Shown piece by piece: positions 42,150 to 50,763 of a stretch of 64,000 nt of DNA. This DNA comes from Leifsonia sp. Leaf264 (lineage in GTDB: Bacteria > Actinomycetota > Actinomycetes > Actinomycetales > Microbacteriaceae), in assembly GCF_001422325.1 (NCBI RefSeq), contig NZ_LMMR01000004.1, positions 377,752 to 441,751 on the forward strand, in the 5' to 3' direction. The notes beneath the pieces are model-generated. The model did not search any database and was not told where the DNA came from. It saw nothing but the letters and a program-made list of their open reading frames with translations. A program made the translations under genes and the position numbers. Position 1 is the stretch's first letter. The number at the start of each line of letters is the position of its first letter.

Positions 42150-42623
42150 ATGAAGTCCCGCGTCGCCGCCTGGCTCATGGCCGTGCTGCTCGTCATCTAC
42201 TTCGTCCTGGTCGGCTGGCGTGCCGTGCAGTTCCTGATGACAGGCGAGCTCGTCGGCATCCTCATCGGGATCGCGCTGATCGTGCTGCCCATCGTCGGAG
42301 TGTGGGCGCTCTGGCGTGAGCTCGCATTCGGCTTCGGCAGTGAGCGCCTCGTCAAGCGACTCGACGCCGAGAACGAGCTGCCGGCCGAGGAGCTCACGGT
42401 GAGCGCGACCGGCCGCCCCGATCGAGCTGAGGCCGCCGCCGACTTCGCGCGCTTCCAGGGCGCCGTGGAGGAGCATCCGGAGTCCTGGCGCGATTGGTTC
42501 CGCCTCGGGCTCGCCTACGACGCCGCGCGCGACCGACGTCGGGCGCGCGGCGCCATCTCGCACGCCATCAGGCTCGAGCGTGCCGAGTCTCGGGCTGATC
42601 CCGCCGCGGGCGACGCCCGCTGA
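42150..42623 (+). CDS. Membrane protein with a C-terminal TPR-like region
   Basis: 157 aa. Two transmembrane helices lie at about 8-25 (WLMAVLLVIYFVLVGW) and 35-56, then a soluble part ending in an NxWFRLGLAYDAARDRRRARGAISHAI helix pair that looks like a tetratricopeptide repeat. The function is unknown. It is co-transcribed with dapB (three bases apart). Its last 56 bp overlap, tail to tail, the convergent epimerase gene. Confidence 0.8.
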   Translation: MKSRVAAWLMAVLLVIYFVLVGWRAVQFLMTGELVGILIGIALIVLPIVGVWALWRELAFGFGSERLVKRLDAENELPAEELTVSATGRPDRAEAAADFARFQGAVEEHPESWRDWFRLGLAYDAARDRRRARGAISHAIRLERAESRADPAAGDAR

Positions 42624-43497
42624 GCATCCAGTCCACGGCCTGCTCGGCCGTCGCGTGCTGGTAGCGGAATCCGCTCGCCTCGAGCTTCTGGGGCACGACC
42701 TCCTGATCGGCCAGCAGCAGGTCGCGAGCATCCTGCAGCGCGAGGGAGACCAGCTTCTTGGGAGCCGGCACCAGGTAGGGCCTGTGCAGCGCCGAGGTGA
42801 AGGCGCGCATGATGCGCTCGGCGGATGCCGCCCCGGGGGCGACGAGGTTGACCGGACCCGAGATGTCTGCCTTCAACAGGTGACGCATGGCGGCCACCTC
42901 GTCGGGCAGCGTGATCCACGGCCAGTGCTGCTTGCCGTTCCCCATCGGGCCGGCGAGTCCGAGTCGGCTCTGCAGCTCGACGATCGAGAGCACGCCGCCC
43001 TGTCCGACGACGAGCCCGGTGCGCATGGTCACGACCCTCACCCCGTCCGGCGCGCGGCGGGCGGCCTTCTCCCACGCGTCGACGACGTCGGCGAGATAGC
43101 CGCTGCCACGGGGTGACTCCTCGGTGAGCTTCTCGCCGGGGCGATCACCGTAGATGCCGACGGCCGAACCGCTCAGGAAGATCGACGGCGGATTCGATGC
43201 CGTGCGCATGGCATCGGTCAGCGTGTGGGTGGCACGGATGCGGGAGGTGAAGATCTCGCGCTTCCACTTCGGCGTCCACGGCAGCCGGGCCAGCGACGCT
43301 CCCGAGAGGTTGATCACGGCGTCGACGTCGTCCATGATGCCGCCGGGGATCACACCGCTCTCGGGATGCCACTCCACCTCGTCGACCCGCGTCGGCGCGC
43401 GGCGGACCAGGCGCAGCACCTCGTGGCCGTGGGAGGTGAGGGAGTGGCCGAGTTCGCTGCCGATGAAGCCCGACGCCCCGGAGACGAGGATGCGCAT
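42568..43497 (-). CDS. TIGR01777-family NAD-dependent epimerase/dehydratase (SulA-type)
   Basis: 309 aa. The N-terminal Rossmann motif MRILVSGASGFIGSELGHSL, VDAVINLSGASL and a C-terminal DUF1731-like end (FTSALHRPYLVPAPKKLVSLAL) are typical of the TIGR01777 family. The substrate is unknown. It ends inside the convergent membrane protein gene by 56 bp, so the coding sequences share bases. Confidence 0.9.
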   Translation of the reverse strand: MRILVSGASGFIGSELGHSLTSHGHEVLRLVRRAPTRVDEVEWHPESGVIPGGIMDDVDAVINLSGASLARLPWTPKWKREIFTSRIRATHTLTDAMRTASNPPSIFLSGSAVGIYGDRPGEKLTEESPRGSGYLADVVDAWEKAARRAPDGVRVVTMRTGLVVGQGGVLSIVELQSRLGLAGPMGNGKQHWPWITLPDEVAAMRHLLKADISGPVNLVAPGAASAERIMRAFTSALHRPYLVPAPKKLVSLALQDARDLLLADQEVVPQKLEASGFRYQHATAEQAVDWMLSGRRPRRDQPETRHARA

Positions 43498-43508
43498 GCC
43501 GTCAGCGC

Positions 43509-43934
43509 CTAGGCCAACGTGGCTTCGATCGTGATGGGGATGCCGGCGAGGGCCTTGGAGATGGGGCAGTTGGCCTTGGCGAGCTGCGCGATCGACTCGA
43601 AGTCTGAGCTCGAGATGCCGGGAACCGTCGCGTTCACCAGCAGGTGGCTACCGGTCACGCCGGTTCCGGCCACGAAGGTGACCGCAGCTGTGGTCTGGAT
43701 CGAGGTCGGCGGGTGACCGGCGTTGGTGAGCTCGTTGCTGAACGCCATGGAGAAGCAGCTCGCGTGCGAGGCGGCGAGGAGCTCCTCGGGGTTGGTCGTG
43801 CCCGACTCGCCGTCGGCCCGTGCCTTCCAGTTGATGGGGAAGGTCGCGACCTTCGAGGAATCGAACGTCACCGTGCCGTTCCCGGTGAACAGTTCGCCGT
43901 TCCAGACCGTCGTTGCCTCGCTCGTGAGCGCCAT
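43509..43934 (-). CDS. OsmC/Ohr-family peroxiredoxin
   Basis: 141 aa. Both redox cysteines are present: one in ELLAASHASCFSMAFSNEL, the other in QLAKANCPISKAL. The Arg/Glu positions around them match the OsmC subfamily. It reduces organic hydroperoxides. It lies 11 bp downstream of the epimerase stop-side partner on the same strand and has a 152-bp upstream gap with two direct copies of ATCGCGGGCCCG (44007-44018 and 44034-44045). Confidence 0.92.
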   Translation of the reverse strand: MALTSEATTVWNGELFTGNGTVTFDSSKVATFPINWKARADGESGTTNPEELLAASHASCFSMAFSNELTNAGHPPTSIQTTAAVTFVAGTGVTGSHLLVNATVPGISSSDFESIAQLAKANCPISKALAGIPITIEATLA

Positions 43935-44086
43935 GGGTTCCTCCTCGAAGTGGACTTCCTCCCACCCTAAGGAACTGCACGCCGGGTATCTACGCCCCGA
44001 CGGGGGATCGCGGGCCCGCAGCGCTGATCGGGCATCGCGGGCCCGGCGTCGCGGACGCGGCCGCGGGCGTGGCCGTGCTCTGGGTC

Positions 44087-44596
44087 CTACGCCGCGCTGG
44101 GGCGCAGCCGCTGGAGGAGCAGGTAGATCTGGCAGCCGAGGCAGTATCCGAACGCCGAGTTGAGGAATGCGGCCACGAAGGCGAGGGCTGCCGCGATGGT
44201 GACGGCCGGTGCGATGCCGAACAGGCCGAGGATCACGCCGACGCCGGTGACGACGAGGCCCACACCCTGCGCGAAGGTGGGCGGACGCGGGTCCTCGCGC
44301 TCCGTGGTCGGCTTCAGACGAGGGAGCACGACGCGGCGGAACAGGATGGCGAACGGATGCCGGCGGATGCCGGCGATGGTCGTCCACGCGAAGGTCGCCG
44401 CAACGGCGGCGAGCAGCAACAGCGCCGCGAGCTCGGCGCCGGCGAGTCCGAGCACGACATCGATGAGGAGGAGCACGGCGGTGATGGTGGCCACGAAGCG
44501 CGGACCGCGCGGGTCGATGCCGTCGGGGATCGCCTGGGGCGAGGCGCTGTTCGGCACTGCCGTACCGCTGGGGCGGGTCTGGTTGTCTGCGGTCAT
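44087..44596 (-). CDS. DUF4395 membrane protein
   Basis: 169 aa with four transmembrane segments and the family motif DPRGPRF near the start. A C-terminal SAFGYCLGCQIYLLLQRL carries the conserved CxxC at the membrane edge. It overlaps the thioredoxin-like gene by 4 bp. DUF4395 next to a membrane thioredoxin is a recurrent actinobacterial pair, suggesting a DsbD/CcdA-like reductant relay across the membrane. Confidence 0.87.
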   Translation of the reverse strand: MTADNQTRPSGTAVPNSASPQAIPDGIDPRGPRFVATITAVLLLIDVVLGLAGAELAALLLLAAVAATFAWTTIAGIRRHPFAILFRRVVLPRLKPTTEREDPRPPTFAQGVGLVVTGVGVILGLFGIAPAVTIAAALAFVAAFLNSAFGYCLGCQIYLLLQRLRPSAA

Positions 44597-45090
44597 GCTG
44601 GGCTCCCGATGATGATGGTGAGGCGGTCGGCGACGGCGCGTCGGTCGGGCGCGCCGCCCACTCGGGCGCGCACGGTCCCGCGTCCGTCGAGGATGAGGGT
44701 GGTCGGCGTCTGCAGCACGTTGTAGCGCCGGGCGATGTCCGGACGGTGCGTCAGGTCGACGTCGAGGTGACGAACTCCGGCGTGTTCGCCCGCGATCGCG
44801 CCGAGCAGCACGCGTGTCTGCGGGCAGCGCGAGCAGAACTCGGTGGAGAACTGCAGCAGGGTCGCGTTCTCGCCGAACGGCTCCGCGCTGTCGACGTCGG
44901 CCGGGGTGACGACGATGGCGAGGTCGGACGGCGCAGTGACGGCGGCTTCGCTGCCGTCGGAGGCCAGCGCGGCTGATGGGGCGGCATCCGTCACGGTGAT
45001 GCGTCCGTCGCGGGACCGGAGCCAGAACCCGAGCGCCGTCGTCGCGGCGACCAGCGCCAGGGCGACGGAGACGGCGAGGATCCACGACAT
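44593..45090 (-). CDS. Membrane-anchored thioredoxin-like protein
   Basis: 165 aa. An N-terminal signal anchor, [20 protein letters not shown], is followed by an extracytoplasmic thioredoxin domain with [12 protein letters not shown] (CxxC, SRC in place of GPC) and the cis-Pro in [10 protein letters not shown]. It is coupled by overlap to the DUF4395 gene. It is inferred to handle disulfides or thiols outside the membrane. Confidence 0.87.
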   Translation of the reverse strand: MSWILAVSVALALVAATTALGFWLRSRDGRITVTDAAPSAALASDGSEAAVTAPSDLAIVVTPADVDSAEPFGENATLLQFSTEFCSRCPQTRVLLGAIAGEHAGVRHLDVDLTHRPDIARRYNVLQTPTTLILDGRGTVRARVGGAPDRRAVADRLTIIIGSPA

Positions 45091-45218
45091 CCGCCCATGC
45101 TCCCTCAGCACCCGCGCGCGCGGGGAAATGTGACCTGTGATGACGCGGGGGAGCGGCATCCGTCGACCGGAACAAGGCGACGCGCTCCGCATGCCTCGGT
45201 GCTGTCGCCGGCCCGCGA

Positions 45219-45224
45219 TACGAT
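45219..45224 (+). promoter_or_regulatory. Leaderless -10 (TACGAT) of thyA
   Basis: TACGAT, seven bases, then ATG 45232. Confidence 0.6.
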
Positions 45225-45231
45225 CGACGCG

Positions 45232-46041
45232 ATGAGCGCCACGATCCCCACCCCATACGAGGACCTGCTGCGCGATGTGCTCGAGCACGGCGTGCAGAAG
45301 ACCGACCGCACCGGCACCGGAACGCGCAGCGTGTTCGGCAGGCAGATCCGCTTCGACCTGGCCGAGGGCTTCCCGCTCATCACGACCAAGCGCGTGCACT
45401 TCAAGTCGATCGCCTACGAACTGCTGTGGTTCCTCCGCGGCGAGAGCAATGTGGGCTGGCTGCGCGAGAACGGCGTCACCATCTGGGACGAGTGGGCGGA
45501 TGCCGCCGGCGAGCTCGGCCCCGTCTACGGCGTGCAGTGGCGGTCGTGGCCGACGCCGTCGGGCGAGCAGATCGACCAGATCAGCGACGTGATCGACGCC
45601 ATCCGCGCCACTCCCGACTCCCGTCGCCTCATCGTGTCGGCCTGGAACCCCGCCGACATCCCGAACATGGCGCTGGCCCCGTGCCACGCGCTGTTCCAGT
45701 TCTACGTGGCAGACGGCAAGTTGTCGTGCCAGCTCTACCAGCGCAGCGCCGACATGTTCCTCGGGGTGCCGTTCAACATCGCGTCGTACGCACTGCTCAC
45801 GCTCATGGTCGCCGACCAGGTCGGCCTCGAGCCCGGCGAGTTCGTCTGGACCGGCGGAGACTGCCACATCTACGACAACCACGTCGCCCAGGTCACCGAG
45901 CAGCTCTCCCGCGACCCGTACCCGTACCCGACTGTGCGCATCGATGCCGAGCGCGACAGCATCTTCGACTACGAGTACGGCGACTTCGTCGTCGAGGGCT
46001 ACGAGCACCACCCCGCCATCCGCGGCGCCGTCGCGGTATGA
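45232..46041 (+). CDS. thyA: Thymidylate synthase
   Basis: 269 aa. It has [12 protein letters not shown], the phosphate-binding [19 protein letters not shown], the catalytic Cys151 in [12 protein letters not shown] and the ending HHPAIRG. It methylates dUMP using methylene-tetrahydrofolate, giving dihydrofolate for the overlapping folA product. The classical thyA-folA operon is present. Confidence 0.97.
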   Translation: MSATIPTPYEDLLRDVLEHGVQKTDRTGTGTRSVFGRQIRFDLAEGFPLITTKRVHFKSIAYELLWFLRGESNVGWLRENGVTIWDEWADAAGELGPVYGVQWRSWPTPSGEQIDQISDVIDAIRATPDSRRLIVSAWNPADIPNMALAPCHALFQFYVADGKLSCQLYQRSADMFLGVPFNIASYALLTLMVADQVGLEPGEFVWTGGDCHIYDNHVAQVTEQLSRDPYPYPTVRIDAERDSIFDYEYGDFVVEGYEHHPAIRGAVAV

Positions 46042-46799
46042 CGGATGCCGCTGCCGCTGCCGGCGCTGCCCCTGCAGGCGTGACCGGCCCTGAGATCGTC
46101 GGTGCGCCCGCTGCGCCCGGTGCTGCCGGGACGGCAGCCGGCCTCGAAGCCGCATCCGTCGCCCTCGGACTGATCTGGGCCCAGTCCTCCGACGGCACCA
46201 TCGGACGCGGCGGTGTCATGCCCTGGCACCTGCCCGAGGATCTCGCCCACTTCAAGCAGGTCACGCTCGGTGCCCCCGTCGTCATGGGGCGCAAGACCTG
46301 GGACTCGCTGCCGCCGCGGTTCCGGCCCCTCGGCGGTCGCCGCAACATCGTCGTCACCCGCCAGGCCGACTGGGCCGCTGAGGGTGCAGAGGTCGCGCAC
46401 TCCGTCCAGTCCGCCGTGGCACTCGCCGCGTCATCGGCGCCCCTGCCTGCGACCGACGCGCCCGTCGCGCCCGTCGCGCCCGTCGCGCCCGTCGCGCCCG
46501 TCGCGCCCGCGCCCGTCGCGACCGACGCGCCAGCTACGGGCACGCTTCAGGTGCCGGATGCCGCCCCCAAGCGCATCTGGATCATCGGGGGAGCCGAGCT
46601 CTTCTCCGCCGTCATCGACGAGGCCGACCTGCTCGAGGTCACCGAGATCGATGCAGCGTTCGAGGGCGACACCCAGGCGCCGCACCTGGACGCGAGCTGG
46701 TCTGTCGCCGCCACCGATCCGGCCGACGCCGAACCCGTCTCCTGGCACACCTCCCGTACGGGCCTCCAGTACCGCTTCCTCACCTACGCCCGCCGCTGA
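46038..46799 (+). CDS. folA: Dihydrofolate reductase with N-terminal extension and APV repeat
   Basis: 253 aa, much longer than typical DHFR (about 160). Residues 1-42 are an Ala/Pro/Gly-rich extension. The DHFR core starts at [16 protein letters not shown], with [26 protein letters not shown] and RNIVVTRQ. Residues about 141-170 are an (APV)n-like linker before [10 protein letters not shown]. The core appears intact. The start overlaps the thyA stop by 4 bp. It regenerates tetrahydrofolate. Confidence 0.93.
   Translation: MTDAAAAAGAAPAGVTGPEIVGAPAAPGAAGTAAGLEAASVALGLIWAQSSDGTIGRGGVMPWHLPEDLAHFKQVTLGAPVVMGRKTWDSLPPRFRPLGGRRNIVVTRQADWAAEGAEVAHSVQSAVALAASSAPLPATDAPVAPVAPVAPVAPVAPAPVATDAPATGTLQVPDAAPKRIWIIGGAELFSAVIDEADLLEVTEIDAAFEGDTQAPHLDASWSVAATDPADAEPVSWHTSRTGLQYRFLTYARR
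46458..46502 (+). repeat. Five perfect 9-bp tandem repeats inside folA
   Basis: GCGCCCGTC occurs five times head to tail, followed by imperfect copies to about 46520. It encodes Ala-Pro-Val units between two DHFR strands and keeps the frame whatever the copy number. Confidence 0.9.
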
Positions 46800-46812
46800 C
46801 CCGCGGCTCCCT

Positions 46813-46910
46813 CCGCCGTGTGAAGGCGATTCGCCCTCCGTGTGAAGGCAATGGGGAGAACAGGCCCGCAATTCCGGGATCTGCGCTTTCGTCACGCCTT
46901 CACACGGCGG
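46813..46910 (-). repeat. 98-bp palindromic element, copy A (inverted orientation)
   Basis: Cores GTGTGAAGGC at 46818-46827 and 46840-46849 (22 bp apart), a 46-bp inner part, then the inverted core with GCCTTCACACGGCGG at 46896-46910. The length and spacings are the same as in copies B and C, with opposite orientation. It lies between folA and nuclease-like gene II. Confidence 0.85.
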
Positions 46911-47008
46911 CTGTCGGCACTCCTCCGCAGCTCGCGTGGGGAGCAAACCTGCCCCAGATGATGCGGGCGTCGTACACGCGCTGCCCGGACCACGCCACTC
47001 TCGGGCAG

Positions 47009-47872
47009 ATGAACGCTCACCACATCGTCCACGAAGCTGGCGGCCTGGCGCCGTCGAGCGCACTTCGTGAGGCCGGTCTCACTCCGGCGGCGATTCAGAA
47101 GGCGGTGCTTCGCGGCGATATCTACCGCGTACGCAAGGGCTGGTTCACCTGCCCGGAGGTCGACGTGGAACGGCGGGTGGCAGCCAGGGTCGGGGGTCGG
47201 CTGACCGGCACGACTGCGGCAGCGGCTCTCGGCATCTGGACGCCGCCTGATCAGCGGTTCCATGTCGCTCTTCCCCACAATGCGTGCCGCCCGCGGGCAC
47301 GGTCCACCGCGTTCCAGCGGAGCACGGAGGTCGTGGATCCCGGTCTGGTACTGCACTGGAACGATGACCGGTCGGGTCAGCATCCGTTCATCGTTCCGGC
47401 CACGATCTGGATCCCACAGGTCATCGACGACGTCGAAGCGCCCCGGGCGGCGGCGGTCATCGATTCGGCGCTTCGTCTCGGTCGTATCGGTCAGGACGAG
47501 TGGCGGTCCGTTCTCGGCTCGCTGCCGCTGGAAAAGCGGCAGGGCTTCGATGTCGTCGACGGCGCCCCCGAGACGGGGACCGAGTCCATGGTGCGTTTCG
47601 CGCTGAATGCGGCGGGCATCATCGCCCGGCCGCAGTTCGAGGTCGGTCGTCGCCGGGGCGATCTACTCGTCGGCGATCGGTTGATTCTGGAGATCGACAG
47701 CGAAGTGCATCACGCTCGCATCCGTGATTCGAAACGCGATCGCGAGCTTGCAGCCAGCGGCTATGTCGTGCTGCATTTCGACTACGTCGAGGTGATGTAC
47801 GACCTCCCCGCTGTGATCGCCGAGATCGTCGCCTTGGTGAGGGCGGGAGTCCACCTTCGCGCCGCCGTGTGA
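47009..47872 (+). CDS. AbiEi-type HTH plus DUF559-like nuclease fold protein (gene II)
   Basis: 287 aa from ATG 47009; ATGs at 46959/46962 are possible earlier starts. The N-terminal wHTH (SALREAGLTPAAIQKAVLRG, IYRVRKGWFT) is followed by a GGRLTGTTAAAALGIW segment shared with AbiEi-type antitoxin-like proteins. The C-terminal PD-(D/E)XK-like domain is of DUF559 type: GDLLVGD, LILEIDSEVHH, KRDRELAASGYVVLHFDY, with D218-x9-E228-x-D230 intact. It is a paralogue of gene I. Its TGA stop lies inside the core GTGTGAAGGC of copy B. It may act as a DNA nuclease or nickase at palindromes; the function is unproven. Confidence 0.75.
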   Translation: MNAHHIVHEAGGLAPSSALREAGLTPAAIQKAVLRGDIYRVRKGWFTCPEVDVERRVAARVGGRLTGTTAAAALGIWTPPDQRFHVALPHNACRPRARSTAFQRSTEVVDPGLVLHWNDDRSGQHPFIVPATIWIPQVIDDVEAPRAAAVIDSALRLGRIGQDEWRSVLGSLPLEKRQGFDVVDGAPETGTESMVRFALNAAGIIARPQFEVGRRRGDLLVGDRLILEIDSEVHHARIRDSKRDRELAASGYVVLHFDYVEVMYDLPAVIAEIVALVRAGVHLRAAV

Positions 47873-47959
47873 AGGCGGACCGAAAGACAATTCCGCGGGA
47901 TTCCGGGCGTTCGTCCCGGGTTGCCTTCACACGGCGGCCCATTCGCCTTCACACGGCGG
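47862..47959 (+). repeat. 98-bp palindromic element, copy B
   Basis: Arm CCGCCGTGTGAAGGC (47862-47876), 46-bp inner part, then GCCTTCACACGGCGG at 47923-47937 and again at 47945-47959 (22-bp period). It contains the stop codon of gene II. Confidence 0.87.
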
Positions 47960-48040
47960 CAGGGGCGGCAGCGACAGCGGATGGGCGCAGCACGGACTGC
48001 CGCCGCGCGACACACGAGGCGACGGCACCGCCCGAACCGA

Positions 48041-48046
48041 TACGCT
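48041..48046 (+). promoter_or_regulatory. Leaderless -10 (TACGCT) of dapA
   Basis: TACGCT, seven bases (GGAGGGC), then GTG 48054. The GGAGG here is too close to act as a ribosome-binding site for this start. Confidence 0.55.
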
Positions 48047-48053
48047 GGAGGGC

Positions 48054-49028
48054 GTGTCGACGCAAAACCCCTTCGGTCAGGTCCTTGTCGCTCTCGTCAC
48101 ACCGTTCACCGCCGATGGTGAGGTGGATTGGCCGGGAGTCGAGAAGCACATCGACGACGTCATCAACGCGGGCGCCGACGGCATCGTCGTCACCGGCACC
48201 ACGGGCGAGACCAGCACCCTGACCGACCAGGAGAAGCTGAAGCTCGTCGAGGTCGGCAAGTCGGTCTCGGCCGGACGCGCCAAGATCATCACCGGCGGCG
48301 GCTCCAACGAGACCGCCCACGCCATCCAGCTCGCCCAGCAGAGCGAGAAGGCTGGCGCCGATGGCAACATGATCGTCACGCCGTACTACAACAAGCCGAC
48401 TCAGGCCGGCATCCTCACGCACTTCCGCATGGTCGCGGATGCCACGGACCTGCCCGTCATCCTGTACGACATCCCCGGTCGCACTGGCGTGCCCATCAAG
48501 TACGAGACGATTCTCCGCCTCGCGAAGCACCCCAACATCCTCGCCGTCAAAGACGCGAAGGGCGACTTCAGCGAGGTGAGCCGCGTGCTCAACCAGACCG
48601 ACCTCATGTACTTCTCGGGCGACGACGCGAACATCCTCGCGCACCTCGCCATCGGAGCATCCGGTCTCATCGGAGTCACGGCCAACATCGCAGCAAAGCC
48701 GTACCGCACCATCGTCGACGCCGTGAACGCGGGCGATCTCCACACGGCGACGGATGCGCACAAGAAGCTCGAACCGCTGGTGCGCGCGGTGATGACGCAC
48801 GTGCCCGGCACCGTCGCGGCCAAGTACATCCTCCACGGCCTCGGCCGCATCGGCAGCCCCCGCGTGCGGTTGCCGCTCGTCGGCCCCGAGGAGTGGGAGG
48901 CCGCCCAGATCGAGGACGAGATCGACCTCGTCCGCGACATCCCGGGAGTCGATTTCTCGAACTTCCGCCCCGATCGCAATGCCGCAGCAGGCGGCGCACT
49001 GCCCCGAATCGCGGGCACGACACGCTAG
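48054..49028 (+). CDS. dapA: 4-hydroxy-tetrahydrodipicolinate synthase
   Basis: 324 aa from GTG 48054. It has VALVTPFTADGEVDWPGVEKH, GTTGETSTLTDQEK, Tyr138 in ILYDIPGRTG and the Schiff-base Lys166 in ILAVKDAKGDF, 28 residues apart as in E. coli DapA. It condenses pyruvate with aspartate semialdehyde, the first step to diaminopimelate. The last 25 residues are an extra tail. rnj follows after 45 bp. Confidence 0.95.
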   Translation: MSTQNPFGQVLVALVTPFTADGEVDWPGVEKHIDDVINAGADGIVVTGTTGETSTLTDQEKLKLVEVGKSVSAGRAKIITGGGSNETAHAIQLAQQSEKAGADGNMIVTPYYNKPTQAGILTHFRMVADATDLPVILYDIPGRTGVPIKYETILRLAKHPNILAVKDAKGDFSEVSRVLNQTDLMYFSGDDANILAHLAIGASGLIGVTANIAAKPYRTIVDAVNAGDLHTATDAHKKLEPLVRAVMTHVPGTVAAKYILHGLGRIGSPRVRLPLVGPEEWEAAQIEDEIDLVRDIPGVDFSNFRPDRNAAAGGALPRIAGTTR

Positions 49029-49073
49029 CGCTGGAACGAATCCAGCACGTGAAGAAGTAAACAAGGAGGGCAT

Positions 49074-50750
49074 ATGCCCGGAGAAGTATTCGAACCAGCC
49101 CCGCTCGAGCCGGGAACCCTGAGGATCATCCCGATCGGAGGCCTCGGCGAGATCGGTCGCAACATGACCATGTTCGAGATCGACGGCAAGATCCTCATCG
49201 TCGACTGCGGTGTGCTCTTCCCCGAGGAGCACCAGCCGGGCGTCGACCTGATCCTGCCCGACTTCAGCCCGATCCGCGACCGTCTCGACGACATCGTGGG
49301 CGTCGTGCTCACGCACGGCCACGAGGACCACATCGGCGCCGTCCCCTACCTGCTGAAGCTGCGCGCGGACATCCCCCTCATCGGATCCGGCCTCACGCTC
49401 GCCCTCATCGAGGCGAAGCTGAAGGAGCACCGCATCAAGCCGTTCGTCCTCACCGTCAAGGAAGGCGACATGGAGGCGATGGGGCCGTTCGACCTCGAGT
49501 TCGTCGCCGTGAACCACTCGATTCCGGATGCCCTGGCCGTCGTCATCCACTCGGCTGCCGGAACAGTCATGGCCACAGGCGACTTCAAGATGGACCAGCT
49601 GCCGCTGGACGGCCGCCTCACCGACCTGCGCGAGTTCGCCCGCCTCGGCAAGAGCGGCGTCGACCTGTTCCTCGTCGACTCCACCAACGCCGACGTACCC
49701 GGATTCACCACCCCCGAGCGCGCGATCGGCCCGGTGCTCGACCAGGTCATCTCCAAGGCGACCGGCAAGGTCATCGTCGCGAGCTTCTCCAGCCACGTGC
49801 ACCGCGTGCAGCAGGTGCTTGACGCGGCTCACGCCAACGGCCGCCGCGTCGCGCTGCTCGGCCGATCGATGGTGCGCAACATGACCATCGCCGCCGACCT
49901 CGGCTACCTCAAGGTGCCCGAGAACGTGCTGGTCGACTACAAGAAGGCCGGCAACGTTCCCGAGGACAAGATCGTCTACATGTCGACCGGATCTCAGGGC
50001 GAGCCGATGGCCGTGCTCAGCCGCATGGTCAACCGCGATCACGCCGTCGAGGTGGGGGAGGGCGACACCGTCATCCTCGCCTCCAGCCTCATCCCCGGCA
50101 ACGAGAACGCCGTCTACCGCATCATCGACGGCCTCACGAAGCTCGGCGCCAACGTCGTGCACAAGGGCAACGCGAAGGTGCACGTCTCCGGCCACGCTGC
50201 CGCCGGTGAGCTGCTCTACGTCTACAACATCCTGCAGCCCAAGAACGTGCTCCCGGTGCATGGCGAGTGGCGGCACCTCTGGGCGAACGCCGCGCTCGCC
50301 CAGCAGACCGGCATCCCCGAGGCGAACACCTTCCTCGGCGAGGACGGCACAGTCTTCGACATGAAGGCCGGCGAGGTGAAGGTGGTCGGCCAGCTCGACC
50401 TCGGCTTCGTCTACGTCGACGGCTCGACCGTGGGTGAGATCACGGATGCCGACCTCAAGGATCGCCGCATCCTGAGCGAGGAGGGCTTCATCTCGGTCAT
50501 CGTCGTGGTGGATGCCGCGACCGGCAAGGTGATCACCGGGCCCGAGATCCACGCCCGCGGATTCGCCGAGGACGAGACCGTCTTCGACTCGGTCAAGCCG
50601 AAGATCGTGGCGGCCCTCGTCGAGGCCTCGCAGCAGGGCGTGCGCGACCAGCGCGCGCTGCAGCAGGTCGTGCGCCGCGTCGTCGGACGCTGGGTGAACG
50701 TGTCGTTCCGCCGCCGTCCGATGATCGTGCCGTTGGTCATCGAGGCGTAG
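49074..50750 (+). CDS. rnj: Ribonuclease J
   Basis: 558 aa, with AAGGAGGGC upstream. The N-terminal metallo-beta-lactamase fold has IGGLGEIGRNM and the metal motif HGHEDH at residues 81-86. The beta-CASP insertion includes ASFSSHVHRVQQV, and the RNA-specific HxAAGE appears as VSGHAAAGELLY. The C-terminal domain ends with GRWVNVSFRRRPMIVP. It is a 5'-3' exo- and endoribonuclease. The dapA-rnj order is standard in actinobacteria. It stops 14 bp before copy C. Confidence 0.96.
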   Translation: MPGEVFEPAPLEPGTLRIIPIGGLGEIGRNMTMFEIDGKILIVDCGVLFPEEHQPGVDLILPDFSPIRDRLDDIVGVVLTHGHEDHIGAVPYLLKLRADIPLIGSGLTLALIEAKLKEHRIKPFVLTVKEGDMEAMGPFDLEFVAVNHSIPDALAVVIHSAAGTVMATGDFKMDQLPLDGRLTDLREFARLGKSGVDLFLVDSTNADVPGFTTPERAIGPVLDQVISKATGKVIVASFSSHVHRVQQVLDAAHANGRRVALLGRSMVRNMTIAADLGYLKVPENVLVDYKKAGNVPEDKIVYMSTGSQGEPMAVLSRMVNRDHAVEVGEGDTVILASSLIPGNENAVYRIIDGLTKLGANVVHKGNAKVHVSGHAAAGELLYVYNILQPKNVLPVHGEWRHLWANAALAQQTGIPEANTFLGEDGTVFDMKAGEVKVVGQLDLGFVYVDGSTVGEITDADLKDRRILSEEGFISVIVVVDAATGKVITGPEIHARGFAEDETVFDSVKPKIVAALVEASQQGVRDQRALQQVVRRVVGRWVNVSFRRRPMIVPLVIEA

Positions 50751-50763
50751 GCTCCGGCGCCGT

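Larger units (their letters stand above)
46813..47959 (+). mobile_element. Candidate mobile unit II: nuclease-like gene between inverted 98-bp elements
   Basis: A 1147-bp unit: copy A, gene II, copy B. A and B are in inverted orientation and look like long terminal inverted repeats; the outer 15 bp (CCGCCGTGTGAAGGC and its complement) are identical at both ends. It separates folA from dapA. A solo copy C lies 2.8 kb away. No transposase and no clear target duplication were seen; the mobility is inference. Confidence 0.5.

Noticed and set aside
44007-44045. Direct repeats ATCGCGGGCCCG as an attachment site
   Set aside because: Only 12 bp, 27 bp apart, GC-only composition expected by chance here, and no integrase or tRNA gene.
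46813-46910. 98-bp palindromes as ordinary rho-independent terminators
   Set aside because: The loops are 46 bp, there is no T-tract, arms occur as doublets, and copy A lies 5' of a gene; the true terminators in this window (14477, 17984, 59453) look quite different. Some effect on transcription ends is still possible.
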